In this document: positions 10,132-19,963 of the stretch, one piece after another
Numbering within the stretch: position 1 is the first letter of the stretch
Layout of the letters: each line of letters begins with the position of its first letter
IMG/VR virus record: IMGVR_UViG_3300006802_000077
Coordinates: 27,776-91,775 of that record
DNA length: 64,000 bases
From: a virus
Direction: 5' to 3' (one strand)
Notes under the pieces: generated by a model
The model's input: the letters and a program-made list of their open reading frames with translations, nothing else
Database searches by the model: none
What the model was told of the DNA's origin: nothing
Position numbers and translations under genes: made by a program

Positions 10132-10632
10132 ATGAGTGCAGAGTTTTCAAACAAATACCAGGAGATTTTATTTGACAATTTTATATCGATTGTTAAACAA
10201 AATTTAATGTTTCAAACTCAAATACAGTTAACGGAAATTGCTGTAAAAGAGCGTGATGAATTGAAAGAAAAATATGATAAAACTTTAAAAGATTTTAATG
10301 AAGCAAAAAATGAAATTGCTCATTTAAAACCTTTTAAAAATAAAGTAGTTGACAATAATACAAATTTAGAAGACACTAAAAGAATTCAAGGCGCTTTAAA
10401 CGATTCAATGAAAAAAATTAATGTCTTAAAAGAACAATTTGAAGAATTGAAAAAGTATACTACTGTTTTAGAATCTTTAATTCCTCCAACAAAATTGAAA
10501 AAAATAAAACCTGTAGTTGAAAAACAAAAAAGTGAAGTTGTGATAGATACAATTAAAACTCAATCTCAACAACCTCAAGAAGTTTTGGTAGAAACACAAG
10601 AACCAAAACTTGATAATATAAGTACATTTTAA
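10132..10632 (+). CDS. Coiled-coil protein within the fibre cluster
   Basis: A 166-residue, strongly charged protein. Residues about 30-110 are Lys/Glu-rich with regular hydrophobic positions (KERDELKEKYDKTLKDFNEA; NVLKEQFEELKKYTTVLESL), which predicts a long coiled coil. The C-terminal 40 residues are Gln/Pro/Val-rich and probably disordered. It has a good AAGGAAAT ribosome site and its stop overlaps the next start (TAATG). No family recognised. A fibre assembly chaperone or a spacer is a guess from position. Confidence 0.6.
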   Translation: MSAEFSNKYQEILFDNFISIVKQNLMFQTQIQLTEIAVKERDELKEKYDKTLKDFNEAKNEIAHLKPFKNKVVDNNTNLEDTKRIQGALNDSMKKINVLKEQFEELKKYTTVLESLIPPTKLKKIKPVVEKQKSEVVIDTIKTQSQQPQEVLVETQEPKLDNISTF

Positions 10633-11315
10633 TGTCTAATACAATAATTCAGTTAAAATACTCTACAGAAACAGGAAATGTTCCTGTTGATTTGGCTAAT
10701 GGTGAATTAGCTATAAATCATGCTGATGGTAAATTATTTTTCTTAGGTCAAGGCGGTGTTACCTATACAGATATATATTCTGGTCCAGGTGGATTAGATA
10801 CTGAAATCCAATTTAATGATTCGGGTATATTAAATGGTAATTCGGGTTTAACATTTGATAAAACAACAGCAACATTAACTGTTGGAACTACAAATGTAAC
10901 TGGAAGAATAGAAGCTTCTTATACTCATGCAAATGGAGCTTTTGATAAAGCAAATGATGTTGGTACATTTTCTCAATCTGCTTATGATGCGGCCAATGCA
11001 GCACTAGGTGCAACATCAACACCTTTCACAGCAAATAGTTACTATTACAATGGGACAGGTTCGACAAGCGTTTTCTATTCACCTTTAGATGAAATTTTAT
11101 CGGCAAATAATACAATGGTCACACTAGACGGATTGATACAAGTTCCGGGTTTACATTATGTAACATCTGCTAATGCAGTATCTTTTTACTCCACACCAAC
11201 ACTAAATACTGTTATCGAAATCAGAACACTACAAAATTTAGCTTCTGGTGTTGAAGACCAAGTCGGTGCTTCTCAATCAGAATCTATTGCTTATGCAATA
11301 GCTCTTGGGGGTTAA
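10632..11315 (+). CDS. Short tail fibre protein
   Basis: A 227-residue protein starting MSNTIIQLKYS, with a segment LANGELAINHADGKLFF that is typical of the N-terminal attachment part of fibres in T4-like cyanophages. The middle contains HANGAFDKANDVG followed by SAYDAANAALG, the short shaft repeat of the same fibre class. The C-terminal half (VTLDGLIQVPGLHYV) has the VxLDGxxQxPGxxY motif seen in many phage fibre and structural proteins. The start overlaps the upstream stop. Expected role: an anchor or short fibre carrying the neighbouring larger proteins. Confidence 0.7.
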   Translation: MSNTIIQLKYSTETGNVPVDLANGELAINHADGKLFFLGQGGVTYTDIYSGPGGLDTEIQFNDSGILNGNSGLTFDKTTATLTVGTTNVTGRIEASYTHANGAFDKANDVGTFSQSAYDAANAALGATSTPFTANSYYYNGTGSTSVFYSPLDEILSANNTMVTLDGLIQVPGLHYVTSANAVSFYSTPTLNTVIEIRTLQNLASGVEDQVGASQSESIAYAIALGG

Positions 11316-11323
11316 TAGGAAAA

Positions 11324-14300
11324 ATGGCAAAACAACTAATACATGATTATACATTTACACCTTCTGCAAATACGGTTGTAATTAATTCCGTAGTAAAAGA
11401 AGAACGATTATTATTGATTACCAATGTAAATAGTGGCATACCAATTTATTTGTTTAGTGACCCCGCAAAAAAATACAATTCAGTTACCCATGATTATGAA
11501 GCTGAAACGACAACGGTTGTTTTAGAATACAACTGTACTGCAATGACGGATAGTGACCCATTGCAAATCTTTATCGAATCGGATGCAGCAACAATGGAAA
11601 TGTCTGATACATTTCTTGATGCTGTTTCTAAAATCCGTGTTTCTACTCCAGAAAACTTAATTGATACCGACTTTGAATACGGATTGCAATCAACAAAATG
11701 GGAAACATTAGAACGTGTCAAAAATATTCCAACATTTTTCAGTAGAACTGGAGATGATAGTTTAGTTATAACGGGAATGACCACTATTTCTGGTAGTGAT
11801 GTTGTCACAGTATCTACTGAAGTTGAACATAATTTTGCTAAAGGTTATCCAGTACTTGTTGTAGGTTCAAAAAATATTACTTGTGATGGTGGATTTGTAG
11901 TTACTAATATTTTGAATTTAAATTCTTTTCAATACAAAGCAAAAGGTATACAAAATTTCACAGGTTCCATTCTAGATACCTATACGCAAGTTTTTCCAGC
12001 AAACAAATACCAAGGCACAGAATTTAAATTAGATAATATTAATTCTATTGTAACTGATGAAGCTGCTGGCGGTTCAAAATTAACAGTTACAACTGCTTTT
12101 CCTACAGCTTTTGCAAATAACACAAGTTTCTTTTTAACAAATAGTGTCAGTACATTAGAAGAAAGAATTGATGCGGCCAATGCTGTTGTTTTTGATAATT
12201 TTGATTCATTAAGTATTTCGTCATATACATCAAATGTTTCAGGTTCAGTTGTTGGAAGCGCTAAAGGTTTAATAGACGTTGATGATTATATTGCAAGAGA
12301 AGCATTCTATTTTGATATGGCTGATGTTACTTTTAGTGGTTCTCCAAACTATACCTTAACTTTTCCTTACAAACATGGATTTGCTGATAAAACTTATGTT
12401 GTTTGGAATCCTGGCGCTGGTGAAACTTTATATGGAACCGATTCAGGATATTGGAACACAAATTTTGGCGGTGGCCAGATGTGGGCTGGATATGGTTATG
12501 TTCTTAGGAGAGTTGATGATTATACGTTTTGGTTGGAAAGAGGATGGAATAACACAAATCGAATAGCAGTAACACAACCTACAATACCTTCATATAACAA
12601 TAGTACAACTAGAAGTTGTTTTATGAGAGGTTATTGGTTGGAGTATCACGGTTACTTTTACAGTAATTATAGTATTTTTAATGGATATTACGAATGGCAA
12701 GTCTCCGGCCAAGCAAGTAAAGATCCAGCCTTGACTGTAGGAGGTTCAAACGCTACTCCTTGTGCTTTTTATAACATAAATCCTTATTTTACTCACCAAT
12801 ACACTTGGTCTGGAATGAATATTAGTGGTATGGGCACAACCAATGGTTATATTTCCGGTCAATATCTCTATAACCTCCGAGACCCCTATGATAATTACTA
12901 TCGGTATTCTCCTTTTATCTATTATCCTTATGGATATATCCGTCAAGGATCCTATCTTCAAAATGGATTTTATCAATATCGATACTATTATACTTGGTCG
13001 GCTGCATCCGGATCCAGTCCAGTAACTTTTGGTGCTGGGAGTCCTTATTTTATTATGGTTCCATTAGTATTAAATACAAACAGAAATACTTTTTATTTGG
13101 AAAACCATGGTTTGTCAACAGATGACCAGGTTAAAATGTCATATAGTGTTTCTGGATTAAGTCCAATTCAAAATAGAGTTAGTATCGTAACAAACAATAC
13201 TGAATATCCAATAGAATATGTTGACACAAATAGATTTAGATTAAAAAGTGATACAGGTACAATACTTCAACTTCAATCTCCAGGTTCAAACGGAACATTT
13301 ACTTTTACATCTAATGTTGCAAATACATTATCTGACACAATTTATATACAAAATAGTTTATTAAGTGATAATACAGCTGTTATCTATAATGCAAATGGAA
13401 ATTCTGATTTAGGAGGACTGTCAAACAATTCAACTTACTATGTTTTCCAAAAACAAAACAATAGATTTAGATTGACTTCTACAGAAGGTGGTTTGGTTGG
13501 AAGTCCCTTAACAGTTTATCACAGCAGTTCAAATTATTCATTTGATTATATTTACACAGGTACTCATGGAAAAACTTCTGCAAATAATGGAGATTTAGCA
13601 ATATATACAGCTACAACTCCAATTGGCGGTTTAAAAAATGGAAATTATTATTATGTAAGATACTATGATACAACTAGATTTACGTTGCACAGGTCTTATG
13701 CTGGTGCTGTAAACAATACAGACAAAATTAACTTAGCATATCCTTTTACTGGTACTGGTCAATTACAATTTACATCAGTTGTTGATTTTTCTGCCGCAGG
13801 TACAGGAGAACATTTATTAACTGCAACAGAATTTGGTGCTGCAGATGGTGTTTATAAAATAACAAATGATGTTTCTTCAAATACATTTGAGTTATTAACA
13901 AATTCCACAATTAAATCTAGAGATTATCAATTAGCAATTAGTACACTTGGTATGATTCCAGAGTTTAATGCAATTCGAGTTCCAGGCCATGGTTTCACAC
14001 AAAAAACTCTTATTACATATGAAACAACAGGAACAGCAATAAATGGTTTAAACAATGCAGCTTCCTATTATACATACGTTTTAGGTCCAGATTGGTTCTC
14101 ACTTGCAAATACTGTTTCTGATATTGATACTGGTAATATAGTTCAATTTGATACTTCTGGTGCTAGTGGAACACATAGAATTTATACGAATTCTGTTTCT
14201 GGTGAAAAAGCTGGAAAAGGAACCATAACTGTATCAGCAACAGAAAAAGTGATTACTGGAACAAACACAAACTTCACTTCAGTATTTACTTCAGGTGATG

Positions 14301-16681
14301 ATTTTGTAATTTATTATCCACCAGATACAACAACAATTTCCGTAACAGCAAACAATTTAAATGAAACATTTACATATAGTGGTTCACACGGATATAGTGA
14401 TGGTGATATAGTTAAGATTAGTTGGACTGGTACTGCAATTACAGGAATAAATCCTGATGTTTTCTATTATCTAAATCAATCATCAACCACTTTGCCGTTG
14501 CAAGAATTCACATTACACCCAACATATAGTGATGCTATATCAGGAACAAATGTTATTACTTTTTCTTCAAACGGGTCCGGAGTTCAAAGTACCAAATATT
14601 CCGATGTTGGTACAAGATATGTTGATAAAATTGATTTTGTTAATGGCCAAACGCAAGTGTCATTGGAAAATGAAATTGTTGATTCTGCAACAGATGTAGA
14701 ATATGCGATTCCTTCTGGTTTATTAATTCGTGCAGATGGATTTGCATTACATAGACCATATGATGGCGGTGTTGAATTGATTCCGTCATCTAATCCTGAC
14801 GGAAATATGGTAAGACAAACAAGAAAATATTTCCGTTATCAATCTGGTAAAGGCATACAAGTTAGTTTAGCTGTTAATTTTAGTCCGACTACTCCAATTG
14901 ATACTTTAACTAGAAGTGGAACAACAGCAACGATTACAACAAGATACCCACATCGACTTACTGCTGGTTTAAATGTTGTCGTTTCTGGTGCAACTACTGC
15001 TAGTGCAAATAATTATTGGAATGGTGAATTTACAATTGACACAACTACAGATTATGATTTTACGTTTACTTTACCTGGAACTCCTGATGAAACTACTGCT
15101 GGAGGTTTAATTGAATTTTATGTAAAATCTTGGCAAAATAGTTTGTTGCGTTGTGGTTTATTTGATGACCAAAATGGATTGTTCTATGAGTATGATGGAC
15201 AAGCTTTGTATGCGGTAAGACGAAGTTCAACAACACAAATTAGTGGAACTTCTTCTGTAACATATAAGAGTTCTTTAATTGTAGGAACAAATACAAAATA
15301 TTCTTCACAACTATCAGCAGGTGAAAGAATCGTAATTAAAGGACAAACATATTTAATTACACAAATTGATAGTGATACTCAAATGTATGTTTTACCAAGT
15401 TATACTGGTTCAACATTAGGTGGTGCAATCATCACAAAGATTATTGACACTAGAGTACCACAGTCACAATGGAATATTGACAAGGCTGATGGAACAGGAC
15501 CAACAGGATTCTCATTAGATATACATAAGATTCAAATGGCTTATATTGATTATTCTTGGTACGGTGCAGGTAAAGTCAGATTTGGATTTAAAGACCAAGA
15601 CGGTATAGCAAGATATTTCCATCAGTTTGTACACGGAAATAAACAAACTGAAGCTTATATGCGTTCAGGTAATTTACCTTCCAGGTATGAGTTATTGAAT
15701 ATTGGAGAACCAACATATGTTCCGGCTTTAGCCCATTGGGGAACATCTGTTATTATGGATGGTAGATTCGATGACGATAAGGCATACGTTTTTACCGCTT
15801 CGAGTACTCCGTTTAACTTATCTGGTTCTGTCACACTTGATTTAACTGCAAGAGTAGAAACAACAAGTTATTATTATAATATATCCGGTAATCAATTAAA
15901 AACTATTGGATACGCATTAGATACAACATCAAACACTTTGTTCAATGGTATTTCTGATGGCTTGGTAATAAGTGGTACTGGATTACAAGCTGGAACAAAG
16001 ACTAGCAATCCATATAATTCAACTATCACTCCATATCAGCCGTATTTGGGGGCAATTTATTCTTCAATAGGTTATAGTTCCAGAACCACCAGAAACTTAA
16101 TTGTTTTGGATAGACAACCTACCGGCACGGCAGCTAATGGCACATATACAATAACATATCCGACAACACAAACCGTTACGGGTGTTATACCATTGATTTC
16201 AATTCGATTGGCTCCTAGTGTTGATACCGGTTCACCAGGATTATTAGGTGAAAGAGAAATTATTAACCGGATGCAATTGATTTTATCGAGTGTTGGTATT
16301 CTCTCAACACACACAGTTGAAGTTCAATTGGTATTGAATGGAACTTTAAGTACTAATACTTGGCAACGAGTTAACAGTCCAAGTTTGAGTCAGTTGTTGT
16401 ATCATAGTAATAAAGATACAATTTATGGTGGTGCTATTGCATATTCATTCCGAGCGCAAGGTGGTACAGGAACAACAGGTCGTACACCTTCGTTAACGCA
16501 ACAAGACCTCGGTGAAGTTGCAACATTAGGTAATTCAATACTTGGTGGTAACGGTACTTTCCCAGATGGTCCAGACGTTTTGACTGTAACTGCTAGATTG
16601 ATTGAAGATGCCTCGACAGTTTCCAGTACAAATCCATTTGAAATTACCGGCCGTATTTCTTGGTCAGAGAGTCAGGCATAA
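11324..16681 (+). CDS. Giant repeat-containing virion protein, 1785 aa
   Basis: The largest gene here. The N-terminus (MAKQLIHDYTFTPSANTVVI) is typical of large cyanophage-type tail proteins. Downstream there are at least six copies of a beta module of about 70-90 residues, each with an HG-x-x-x-G-D-x-V start, an I-x-GL centre and YYV...FxL strands (for example near 345, 590, 750, 880 and 1020). Residues about 425-565 form an unusual Tyr/Gly/Ser-rich block. Around 1320-1370 is a GTNTKYSSQLSAGE domain that resembles the one inserted in gp13. The C-terminal 450 residues, starting near SQWNIDKADG, look like a conserved capping domain. Location probably distal tail or baseplate; exact role unknown. 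Confidence 0.7.
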   Translation: MAKQLIHDYTFTPSANTVVINSVVKEERLLLITNVNSGIPIYLFSDPAKKYNSVTHDYEAETTTVVLEYNCTAMTDSDPLQIFIESDAATMEMSDTFLDAVSKIRVSTPENLIDTDFEYGLQSTKWETLERVKNIPTFFSRTGDDSLVITGMTTISGSDVVTVSTEVEHNFAKGYPVLVVGSKNITCDGGFVVTNILNLNSFQYKAKGIQNFTGSILDTYTQVFPANKYQGTEFKLDNINSIVTDEAAGGSKLTVTTAFPTAFANNTSFFLTNSVSTLEERIDAANAVVFDNFDSLSISSYTSNVSGSVVGSAKGLIDVDDYIAREAFYFDMADVTFSGSPNYTLTFPYKHGFADKTYVVWNPGAGETLYGTDSGYWNTNFGGGQMWAGYGYVLRRVDDYTFWLERGWNNTNRIAVTQPTIPSYNNSTTRSCFMRGYWLEYHGYFYSNYSIFNGYYEWQVSGQASKDPALTVGGSNATPCAFYNINPYFTHQYTWSGMNISGMGTTNGYISGQYLYNLRDPYDNYYRYSPFIYYPYGYIRQGSYLQNGFYQYRYYYTWSAASGSSPVTFGAGSPYFIMVPLVLNTNRNTFYLENHGLSTDDQVKMSYSVSGLSPIQNRVSIVTNNTEYPIEYVDTNRFRLKSDTGTILQLQSPGSNGTFTFTSNVANTLSDTIYIQNSLLSDNTAVIYNANGNSDLGGLSNNSTYYVFQKQNNRFRLTSTEGGLVGSPLTVYHSSSNYSFDYIYTGTHGKTSANNGDLAIYTATTPIGGLKNGNYYYVRYYDTTRFTLHRSYAGAVNNTDKINLAYPFTGTGQLQFTSVVDFSAAGTGEHLLTATEFGAADGVYKITNDVSSNTFELLTNSTIKSRDYQLAISTLGMIPEFNAIRVPGHGFTQKTLITYETTGTAINGLNNAASYYTYVLGPDWFSLANTVSDIDTGNIVQFDTSGASGTHRIYTNSVSGEKAGKGTITVSATEKVITGTNTNFTSVFTSGDDFVIYYPPDTTTISVTANNLNETFTYSGSHGYSDGDIVKISWTGTAITGINPDVFYYLNQSSTTLPLQEFTLHPTYSDAISGTNVITFSSNGSGVQSTKYSDVGTRYVDKIDFVNGQTQVSLENEIVDSATDVEYAIPSGLLIRADGFALHRPYDGGVELIPSSNPDGNMVRQTRKYFRYQSGKGIQVSLAVNFSPTTPIDTLTRSGTTATITTRYPHRLTAGLNVVVSGATTASANNYWNGEFTIDTTTDYDFTFTLPGTPDETTAGGLIEFYVKSWQNSLLRCGLFDDQNGLFYEYDGQALYAVRRSSTTQISGTSSVTYKSSLIVGTNTKYSSQLSAGERIVIKGQTYLITQIDSDTQMYVLPSYTGSTLGGAIITKIIDTRVPQSQWNIDKADGTGPTGFSLDIHKIQMAYIDYSWYGAGKVRFGFKDQDGIARYFHQFVHGNKQTEAYMRSGNLPSRYELLNIGEPTYVPALAHWGTSVIMDGRFDDDKAYVFTASSTPFNLSGSVTLDLTARVETTSYYYNISGNQLKTIGYALDTTSNTLFNGISDGLVISGTGLQAGTKTSNPYNSTITPYQPYLGAIYSSIGYSSRTTRNLIVLDRQPTGTAANGTYTITYPTTQTVTGVIPLISIRLAPSVDTGSPGLLGEREIINRMQLILSSVGILSTHTVEVQLVLNGTLSTNTWQRVNSPSLSQLLYHSNKDTIYGGAIAYSFRAQGGTGTTGRTPSLTQQDLGEVATLGNSILGGNGTFPDGPDVLTVTARLIEDASTVSSTNPFEITGRISWSESQA

Positions 16682-18423
16682 TGGCATATCAAAAAGTTTC
16701 ACCCGAATATATCGAAACACAAGGCTCTTTAGCTGGAGATATATTAACTTCGAACGGTTCGAATACATATTGGACAACACCTGATTATGTTTCGTCTTCA
16801 GCTGGAGGATGGATTTTAGGTGATATATTCATCAATAGTGGAACAGATTCGAATTCAAATAGTACAGGAGCTTTAAAAGTTGCTGGTGGTATTGGTGTTA
16901 GTGGAAATGTATTTGCCAATTCAGTTGAAGTTTTAGAACAAATTGATTTAACACCCAACGACCATAGAGATTATAAAGAAGGTCGTTTATTTTATGACTC
17001 GGAACATAAGACATTAAATTATTATAATGATGTTAATGCTGGATTTCCTATTGAACTTGGTGAAAATGTTTTAATACGAATTTTTAATTCAACAAATGCT
17101 CAAATAAACATAGGCGCTCCTGTAACACTTTCAGGACTCACTACAGAAGGTGTACCAAAAGGAGTTTTAGCTGATGCTTCCACACCAACACTATATAACT
17201 TTTCTGGATTAGCTGGTCATAATATCGCTAACGGAACATACGGATATGTTGTTGCAGCCGGTATTGTTAGAGGCATGGACACTTCATCCTTAACTGAAGG
17301 TGGTCGAGCATTCGTTGGCTTTGCAACACCAGGTACTATTGTACAACCATCACCAAGTTATCCAAATTATCCTATGTGTATTGGTTATGTTGCAAAATCT
17401 GATGCAGTAAATGGTATATTTGTTGTTGAGCAACAGAATCACTCCGTAAATTCTTTTAGAGTTTTAAATGACGCTAGAGTTGATGGCACACTAACAGCTG
17501 CAAATTTAGAAATTTTAGGAACACAAACTACTGTTGCTGTCAATAATCTTGAAGTTGTAGATACTTTTATTTATTTGGGCGGTGGTGATTCAATCACATC
17601 ACCTAATGTTACTGGTGTTAATGGTTTAAATGACTTATCTTTTAAAGGACATTACGAAGGTTCTGGTACAATACAATTTTATGTTGAAATAGATGGAACA
17701 TCACCCGATACATTTAAATGGTCTTATAATGATTTTGTTACTACAGAAGCATCAGCACAAACAATAACAGGTCTTACTCAAACACTATCAAACGGCATTT
17801 CAGTTTTGTTTGAAGCAACTTCAGGACATACGTTGGGTGATAAATGGTGGGGTGAAGGTTCTCCAATCAACACAGATATTGGTACAGTAGGCAATAGAAA
17901 CGATAGTGCTATTGGAGGTCCTGGTTATACTCACATTGGTTGGTTCTTTGATGTAACAGATAATAAATTTAAATTTTTTGATAGATATGATGACGAACCA
18001 GAAGGCACAATTGACCCAACATCAGGCACAGCAAATTGGCATTTAGCTAATTTGGAATTTGGAACAACAAATACAATAACTTCAAATACTACAACATCCA
18101 ATAGTCGAGTTTTAAACACAGGAACATTAACAGCAACAGATACAAGTTATTTCACATCTGGTGCCAATTCAACATCAAATATTACAGGTGCAGTTGTTGT
18201 AACTGGAGGATTAGGTGTATCAGGAAATGTCTATTGTGCAGGAGAATTGGTTATAGAAGGTTCGGCAAATGGTGATATATCCGGAGTAGATAATATATAT
18301 GCTAACAATGCTTATTTTAGTCTTGCTAACACAACAACCTTAGCATTTTCTGATGGTTCACAACAAACTTCTGCTGGACTTAGCAAAGGCTTTTCAGTAG
18401 CATTTACTTTTTTAATATTTTAA
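16681..18423 (+). CDS. Tail fibre protein with GGIGVSGN repeats
   Basis: I take the ATG at 16681, which overlaps the previous stop (TAATG), rather than an upstream in-frame TTG at 16660. The 580-residue product carries the fibre motif STGALKVAGGIGVSGNVFAN near residue 65 and a second copy, TGAVVVTGGLGVSGNVY, near 510. Its end contains LAFSDGSQQTSAG, the closing segment common in this fibre class. The middle (EGRLFYDSEHKTLNYYND and on) resembles the DGxLFYDxxxxxLxYYND module of other tail proteins. Likely a structural fibre. The hydrophobic last residues (VAFTFLIF) are unusual. Confidence 0.7.
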   Translation: MAYQKVSPEYIETQGSLAGDILTSNGSNTYWTTPDYVSSSAGGWILGDIFINSGTDSNSNSTGALKVAGGIGVSGNVFANSVEVLEQIDLTPNDHRDYKEGRLFYDSEHKTLNYYNDVNAGFPIELGENVLIRIFNSTNAQINIGAPVTLSGLTTEGVPKGVLADASTPTLYNFSGLAGHNIANGTYGYVVAAGIVRGMDTSSLTEGGRAFVGFATPGTIVQPSPSYPNYPMCIGYVAKSDAVNGIFVVEQQNHSVNSFRVLNDARVDGTLTAANLEILGTQTTVAVNNLEVVDTFIYLGGGDSITSPNVTGVNGLNDLSFKGHYEGSGTIQFYVEIDGTSPDTFKWSYNDFVTTEASAQTITGLTQTLSNGISVLFEATSGHTLGDKWWGEGSPINTDIGTVGNRNDSAIGGPGYTHIGWFFDVTDNKFKFFDRYDDEPEGTIDPTSGTANWHLANLEFGTTNTITSNTTTSNSRVLNTGTLTATDTSYFTSGANSTSNITGAVVVTGGLGVSGNVYCAGELVIEGSANGDISGVDNIYANNAYFSLANTTTLAFSDGSQQTSAGLSKGFSVAFTFLIF

Positions 18424-18444
18424 ATTATAGATTAAGAGAAAAAT

Positions 18445-18804
18445 ATGGCAAATCCAAATTTACTTAACATGACTGGAATGTACGGTGAAACTGCCGTAGC
18501 ACAACTTACAACAGGCACAACAAGTTTGGTGACAAATGCTTCAGCATCTGGTACATTGGTTAAGATAAACAGTTTAATTGTTTCCAATGTGGATGGAACA
18601 AATGCAGCAGACGTAAACGCATGGATATTAAGAAGTGCTGTTGCTTACAATATTGCTTCAACAATTTCTGTTCCGGCCGATGCAACTCTTGTTTTAATTT
18701 CAAAAGACACTTCAATTTATTTACAAGAAAACGACACTTTGCAATTGTCTGCTGGTACGTCTGGTGACTTAGAAGTTGTTTGTAGTTATGAAGTTATATC
18801 ATAA
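18445..18804 (+). CDS. Small virion structural protein
   Basis: A 119-residue beta-rich protein with the pattern VKINSLIVSNVDGTNAADV, then STISVPADATLVLISKDTSI and LQENDTLQLSAG. This arrangement (contact strand, S-N-V-D-G-T turn, I-P-x-x-x-T-L region, L-x-E-x-D-x-L-x-x) recurs in small structural proteins near the fibres of aquatic T4-like phages. Function not known; a trimeric decoration or adaptor is plausible. The ribosome site is AAGAGAAAAAT. Confidence 0.6.
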   Translation: MANPNLLNMTGMYGETAVAQLTTGTTSLVTNASASGTLVKINSLIVSNVDGTNAADVNAWILRSAVAYNIASTISVPADATLVLISKDTSIYLQENDTLQLSAGTSGDLEVVCSYEVIS

Positions 18805-18815
18805 GGTAATTAACC

Positions 18816-19955
18816 ATGGCAGGTTATTATACCTATAATGGAGGCCTAATAGGTACAGGTCAAATATCAGAAGTTGCAGGTGTTCATGATTTAAGAAGAA
18901 ATTTACTTACACCACCAGGTGCTTTTTATACATTTTCTACCCACACATTTACTACTGCTGGAAATGATACGAGTAGAAATGGACCAACTTTAAGTGAGGT
19001 ACAAACATCTTATAGTAGTGAAATATGGACTTCAGATAGTAGTTTTTTGAATGTGTATTCAGGAGTACAACTTTGGAAAGTACCCGCAACAGCAAATTAC
19101 GACATAACAGCAGCTGGAGCACGGGGTGGTAGTGGTATAAATGGTACTTCCTATACTTCTGCTGGTAGTGGTAGAATAGTTAGTGGCAGAGTTTCTTTAA
19201 TAGCAGGCGATGTTATAGCAATTATCGTTGGAGCTATTGGTAATGAAAGAGGTGGCGGCGGCGGAAGTTTTGTTTGGTATTGGGGAAATCCCATAAGTTC
19301 TGGTCCAGGTACTCAAAATTTAATTATAGCTGCTGGCGGCGGAGGAGGAGGAGGCGCTTGGCCATCATCAGGAAATTGGGCTGATGCTCCGCAATCAGAA
19401 TCAGCAGTATCTTGGTTTGCATTAACTCCGACAACTTATGTAACATATAACTCACCTCCAACTAATGGCGGTTCTGGTGAACAAAGAGACAATACTGTTA
19501 ATTATTGGGATGGCTGTCCTGGCGCAGGATGGAACGAAGACGGAGTAGTACAGACAACTGCGCCAACAGCGTATTATACTACATGGGGAGAAACAGCTGA
19601 TACTTCTAATAGTACTATTATGGGAGCGCTATCACCAAAATCACCAGTTTCGCCTGGAAGAGGTGGAATAGCTTGGTTTAATAGTGCTGGAGGAAACCCC
19701 GATGGAAGTGGCGCAGGTGGATTTGGTGGAGGAGGAACTATGGGAGGAGACAATGCATCCGCCTCTGGAGTTGGCGGCGGTGGCGGAGGTTATAGTGGCG
19801 GATGTCAAGGCGGCAACAATGGCGCCAGCAGCGCCGGCGGCCGTGCTCAAGGAGGCGGCGCCGGCAGTTACTTAAATTCATCTCCTTACCTAACTAATAA
19901 AACTTGGGGGTCTACTAATAGTGGTGCGGGTTACGTTACAATTACAAAAGTCTGA
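18816..19955 (+). CDS. Glycine-rich tail tip / adhesin-like protein
   Basis: A 379-residue protein. The N-terminal 90 residues are Gly/Thr/Tyr-rich; residues about 85-190 hold strands ending in a polyglycine run (AAGGGGGGGAW). The C-terminal part has dense glycine blocks (GAGGFGGGGTMGGDNAS; GVGGGGGGYSGGCQGG) and closes with GAGYVTITKV. This layout matches glycine-rich domain proteins with polyglycine-II-type helices, as in the receptor-binding gp38 adhesins of some T4-like phages. The GGC/GGT-rich stretches are GC-rich against an AT-rich genome. Host recognition is the likely role, inferred from composition and position. Confidence 0.65.
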   Translation: MAGYYTYNGGLIGTGQISEVAGVHDLRRNLLTPPGAFYTFSTHTFTTAGNDTSRNGPTLSEVQTSYSSEIWTSDSSFLNVYSGVQLWKVPATANYDITAAGARGGSGINGTSYTSAGSGRIVSGRVSLIAGDVIAIIVGAIGNERGGGGGSFVWYWGNPISSGPGTQNLIIAAGGGGGGGAWPSSGNWADAPQSESAVSWFALTPTTYVTYNSPPTNGGSGEQRDNTVNYWDGCPGAGWNEDGVVQTTAPTAYYTTWGETADTSNSTIMGALSPKSPVSPGRGGIAWFNSAGGNPDGSGAGGFGGGGTMGGDNASASGVGGGGGGYSGGCQGGNNGASSAGGRAQGGGAGSYLNSSPYLTNKTWGSTNSGAGYVTITKV

Positions 19956-19963
19956 TAATTAAA

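Noticed and set aside
12746-13025. Overlapping frames in other phases of the Tyr-rich island
   Set aside because: They are hydrophobic by-products of TAT/ATT-rich codons inside the real gene; no ribosome sites.
16660-16680. TTG start upstream of the 16681 fibre gene
   Set aside because: ATG 16681 overlaps the previous stop as elsewhere in this genome; the upstream start would overlap coding sequence for no gain.
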